The position numbers and the translations under genes were made by a program. Positions 62,000-64,000 of a stretch of DNA of 64,000 bases are shown one piece after another. Numbering within the stretch: the first letter of the stretch is position 1; the number at the start of each line of letters is the position of its first letter. Below the pieces are notes generated by a model that was given only the letters and a program-made list of their open reading frames with translations, had not been told where the DNA came from and ran no database searches. The DNA comes from Nitrospira sp. (GTDB lineage Bacteria; Nitrospirota; Nitrospiria; Nitrospirales; Nitrospiraceae): assembly GCA_030123565.1 (NCBI GenBank), contig CP126122.1, positions 3,114,800-3,178,799 of the forward strand. Direction: 5' to 3'.

Positions 62000-62278
62000 T
62001 TAGTCTTTCATCTTTTCCTTCATTTCCTTCATCTTCCCCTTGGCCCGTTCGCCCGCGCCCTTCACGTTGCCCTTGGCACGCTCCAACTCGGCCTTGGCAT
62101 CGTTCCCCTTCATTTCTTCCTTGAGCGCCTTGGCCTCGCCCTTCATTTCCTCTACATCAGCCTTCATCTCAGCCTTGCCCTTTTCGACCTTGGCTTTCGT
62201 CTCTCCCGCCTCAGCAGAGAGAGCGAAGCCAGCCAATAGCCAGACGCCGACCAGCGATGCCGTCATGAATGTGCGCAT
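62000..62278 (-). CDS. small exported Lys/Glu-rich protein, 92 aa
   Basis: The ATG at 62278 follows GGAGGACGGT. A signal peptide (MRTFMTASLVGVWLLAGFAL, cleaved after AEA) precedes an almost entirely charged helical tail (KAKVEKGKAEMKADVEEMKG, AKALKEEMKGNDAKAELERA). It is similar in style to the frameshifted protein at 19040-19349. Such proteins occur in multiple copies in related genomes and may be stress-related. The stop TAA is part of the IS5 target site, so the coding sequence was spared. Confidence 0.75.
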   Translation of the reverse strand: MRTFMTASLVGVWLLAGFALSAEAGETKAKVEKGKAEMKADVEEMKGEAKALKEEMKGNDAKAELERAKGNVKGAGERAKGKMKEMKEKMKD

Positions 62279-62916
62279 ACCGTCCTCCATCCAGATAGTA
62301 CAGGGTGAGTAGCTTCTGTACCTTGTACCGTCATTACGGACGGGACAGTACTAGAGAAATCCCCAGCCTGGCCCAGGAAGTCTACCGACTTTCCAGGGAC
62401 CTTGGCCATGACCATAGGTCCCCGATGACACCCCTTCCACATGCCTACAGCAGTGACACCCGAGCCGGCATTATAGTGCTTGACGCCGCTGTCCATTGCG
62501 CGTAGCGTGACGTTGTGATGTATGAAGCTCCGCTGACTGTCCTATCCCTCGCGCTTCCTGTTTCTTCATACGCGTGATCGATTCCCCAGTCTCCGCCGCT
62601 CCTGCGCCAGAGTCTTTCTGAACCGTCGTTTGTCTAGCGTCACGGCCTGTTCATGGACCTCCGCCGTGACCCTGGCCCTGCGCCAGAGGGCTGTTCGACT
62701 CACGCCTGCTGCTCCATAGAAAGGAGTTCACGGTGCTCTACTGCGCACTGATGTGTTTAACGGTACGGCGAGAAGAAGCATGAGCTGATGACGTGGGCGG
62801 ACCACTGGCATCAAACCTCGACGCCGGACGCCGTGGGGACAAAGGCTCCCTGAATGGATGCAATCGACGAGAGACGTCTCACAACCTACTTTTACCGTTC
62901 AATGAAGGAGAAAATG
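62279..62916. other. 638-bp intergenic region, no gene seen
   Basis: Divergent promoters for the Lys/Glu-rich protein and the BON-domain gene must lie here. The sequence TTGCGCGTAGCGTGACG at 62498 echoes repeat family B but lacks its other modules. No open frame has a ribosome site or family match. Confidence 0.45.
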
Positions 62917-63474
62917 ATGCACACACGCCACGTACTGACCCTCTGCACAGCATTGGTTTTCGGTGGGACACTGATCGCCGGATCGGCTCATGCGCTCGGC
63001 AAGGCGGACGAGAAGACGCCGATCAACGACTCGTGGATCACGGCGAAGACCAAGATTGCACTGTTCGCCGATTCCCGGGTGAAGGGAAGCGAGATCAACG
63101 TCGAGACCAGCCAAGGGGCGATGATGATCCGGGGCAAGGTTGATTCCGACGCAGAAAAACATGCGGCGGAAGGGATTGCCAAAGGGATCGACGGCGTCAA
63201 GTCGGTGAAGAACGACTTGCAGGTGGTGGCCCCATCCAAGCGCGAGGCGACGGATGACAAGGATGATGCCATCACAGCCCGCGTCAACGAGCAGATGGCG
63301 AAGGACTCTCAGCTGAAGAAAGCCGGCATTCATGCGCAAACGAATGCAGGAGTCGTCTCGCTGACCGGCGAGGTTCAGGACCTCATGACCAGCGCCGAGG
63401 CCTCTTGGACCGCCTGGCAGGTCCCCGGCGTGAAGTCAGTGAAGAACGATCTCACGGTGAAAGAGAAGGCCTAA
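62917..63474 (+). CDS. exported protein with two BON domains (OsmY-like)
   Basis: A 185-residue exported protein; the ATG at 62917 has AAGGAG six bases upstream. The signal ends AHA. Two BON domains follow: SWITAKTKIALFADSRVKGS with INVETSQGAMMIRGKVDSDA, and ITARVNEQMAKDSQLKKAGI with TNAGVVSLTGEVQDLMTSAE. OsmY-type proteins protect the envelope under osmotic stress and bind membranes. The following DUF2934 and Hsp20 genes on the same strand suggest a stress-response group. Confidence 0.88.
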   Translation: MHTRHVLTLCTALVFGGTLIAGSAHALGKADEKTPINDSWITAKTKIALFADSRVKGSEINVETSQGAMMIRGKVDSDAEKHAAEGIAKGIDGVKSVKNDLQVVAPSKREATDDKDDAITARVNEQMAKDSQLKKAGIHAQTNAGVVSLTGEVQDLMTSAEASWTAWQVPGVKSVKNDLTVKEKA

Positions 63475-63597
63475 GGATTTCACTCCCAAGACAGACAAGC
63501 TCTCCGTCCGCCGATATCCGACACAATGGTGTCGGCGGACGACAGGGCCTCTGGTTGAGTCGATCACCATGGACACGCTTCAAAAAGGAGACACACG

Positions 63598-63816
63598 ATG
63601 ATGGATACCGATGTCAGTAGAACCACGTTACAACGGGCCGGCACGTCCCACCCCAGCCACAGCAGCGAGAAACCAGGCCAAGTGACTGCGGTTGAGCACG
63701 GCCGCATCGCGCAACGAGCCTACGAGCTGTATGTCAAACGGGGACGGCAGGATGGCCAGGCCCTGGAAGACTGGTTGAGCGCAGAACGTCAGATGGCCGG
63801 CGCAGCAGGGAAGTAG
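63598..63816 (+). CDS. DUF2934-domain protein, 72 aa
   Basis: The ATG follows AAAAAGGAGACACACG. The C-terminal half carries the DUF2934 pattern: HGRIAQRAYELYVKRGRQDG followed by QALEDWLSAERQM. The domain is common in Nitrospira and proteobacteria near stress genes, with unknown function. The Hsp20 gene begins 57 bp downstream. Confidence 0.88.
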   Translation: MMDTDVSRTTLQRAGTSHPSHSSEKPGQVTAVEHGRIAQRAYELYVKRGRQDGQALEDWLSAERQMAGAAGK

Positions 63817-63873
63817 CCCACTCGCCAGCCTGGTCGGGTGAAGTCCACGTCGATCACAAGAGGAGATGAGGCC

Positions 63874-64000
63874 ATGAACACACTTGTACGATGGGATCCA
63901 TTCAAAATTCAGTGGAATCCTTCAAAGGAACGGGACGATCTTGAGAGCCGATTAACCGCGATCTTGGGACATCGGACGTCCACAGGGAATGGAGGTAAGG
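63874..64000 (+). CDS. Hsp20/alpha-crystallin family protein, 5' end only
   Basis: The ATG at 63874 follows AGGAGATGAGGCC. The 42 codons in the window begin MNTLVRWDPFKIQWNPSKER, the N-terminal region of small heat-shock proteins, with DDLESRLTAIL after it. The alpha-crystallin domain lies outside. Hsp20 proteins hold unfolding proteins under heat stress. It completes a BON, DUF2934, Hsp20 cluster. Confidence 0.75.
   Translation, partial: MNTLVRWDPFKIQWNPSKERDDLESRLTAILGHRTSTGNGGK

Overview
The window is about 60% G+C and densely coded. Its gene content points to a Nitrospira-type (Nitrospirota) Gram-negative chromosome: AsmA and DUF748 envelope proteins, BON and DUF2934 stress proteins, several secreted lipoproteins, a tandem cupredoxin, and many short palindromic intergenic repeats. 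There is no rRNA or other marker gene, so this placement is an inference. No tRNA, rRNA or CRISPR array was seen.

Layout. 1-12.2 kb: housekeeping and envelope genes (partial AsmA protein, CPA1 Na+/H+ antiporter, nitrilase-type amidohydrolase, RBBP9-type hydrolase, BaiN-type flavoprotein, DUF748 protein, GNAT plus C39-like peptidase pair, aldo/keto reductase, SDR). 12.2-14.1 kb: an unusual fusion of an ExeA-like AAA ATPase with a periplasmic Tll0287-like (DUF3365) haem-motif domain. 14.1-16.8 kb: acyltransferase, SUI1/YciH, VF530 and a broken toxin-antitoxin pair. 17.2-18.7 kb: an A/T-rich graveyard of nucleases (HNH fragment, HNH gene split by a homopolymer, Vsr-like fragment). 19-42 kb: mostly core genes (patatin, YihY, prfC, SGNH protein, two helicases with a P-loop-less AAA protein, pyrophosphatase, ferredoxin reductase, Crp/Fnr regulator, Tat-exported aldo/keto reductase, glycosyltransferase, tandem cupredoxin, flavin-barrel/GAF/winged-helix regulator).

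42.5-44.4 kb is an A/T-rich two-gene module, an AAA15/OLD-like ATPase and a small TOPRIM-like partner. It has the architecture of two-gene anti-phage systems such as PARIS or the MAD3/MAD4 pair. It is flanked by a palindromic repeat element abutting a broken GIY-YIG gene and by a cluster of another repeat. 45-52.5 kb returns to core-like genes (zinc ribbon, CBS, TPR, TetA-like MFS, flavin monooxygenase, small secreted proteins). 52.6-57 kb is accessory: a BrnT/BrnA locus with a clear promoter-operator, a cyclopropane-fatty-acid-synthase-like gene and a sugar O-methyltransferase-like gene bracketed by IS30 and IS3 remnants, and an orphan AbrB antitoxin. 57.4-64 kb holds a lipoprotein/outer-membrane pair, a frameshifted methyltransferase, a complete IS5-family element inserted between a gene and its terminator, BON and DUF2934 stress genes, and the start of an Hsp20 gene.

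Two threads run through the window. First, at least two families of interspersed intergenic repeats share modules; one has terminal inverted repeats and sits at gene stop codons. Second, at least five genes are broken by single-base shifts (HNH, brnT, small Lys-rich protein, lipoprotein, methyltransferase). These are either real decay of accessory genes or residual sequencing errors, and should be checked against reads.
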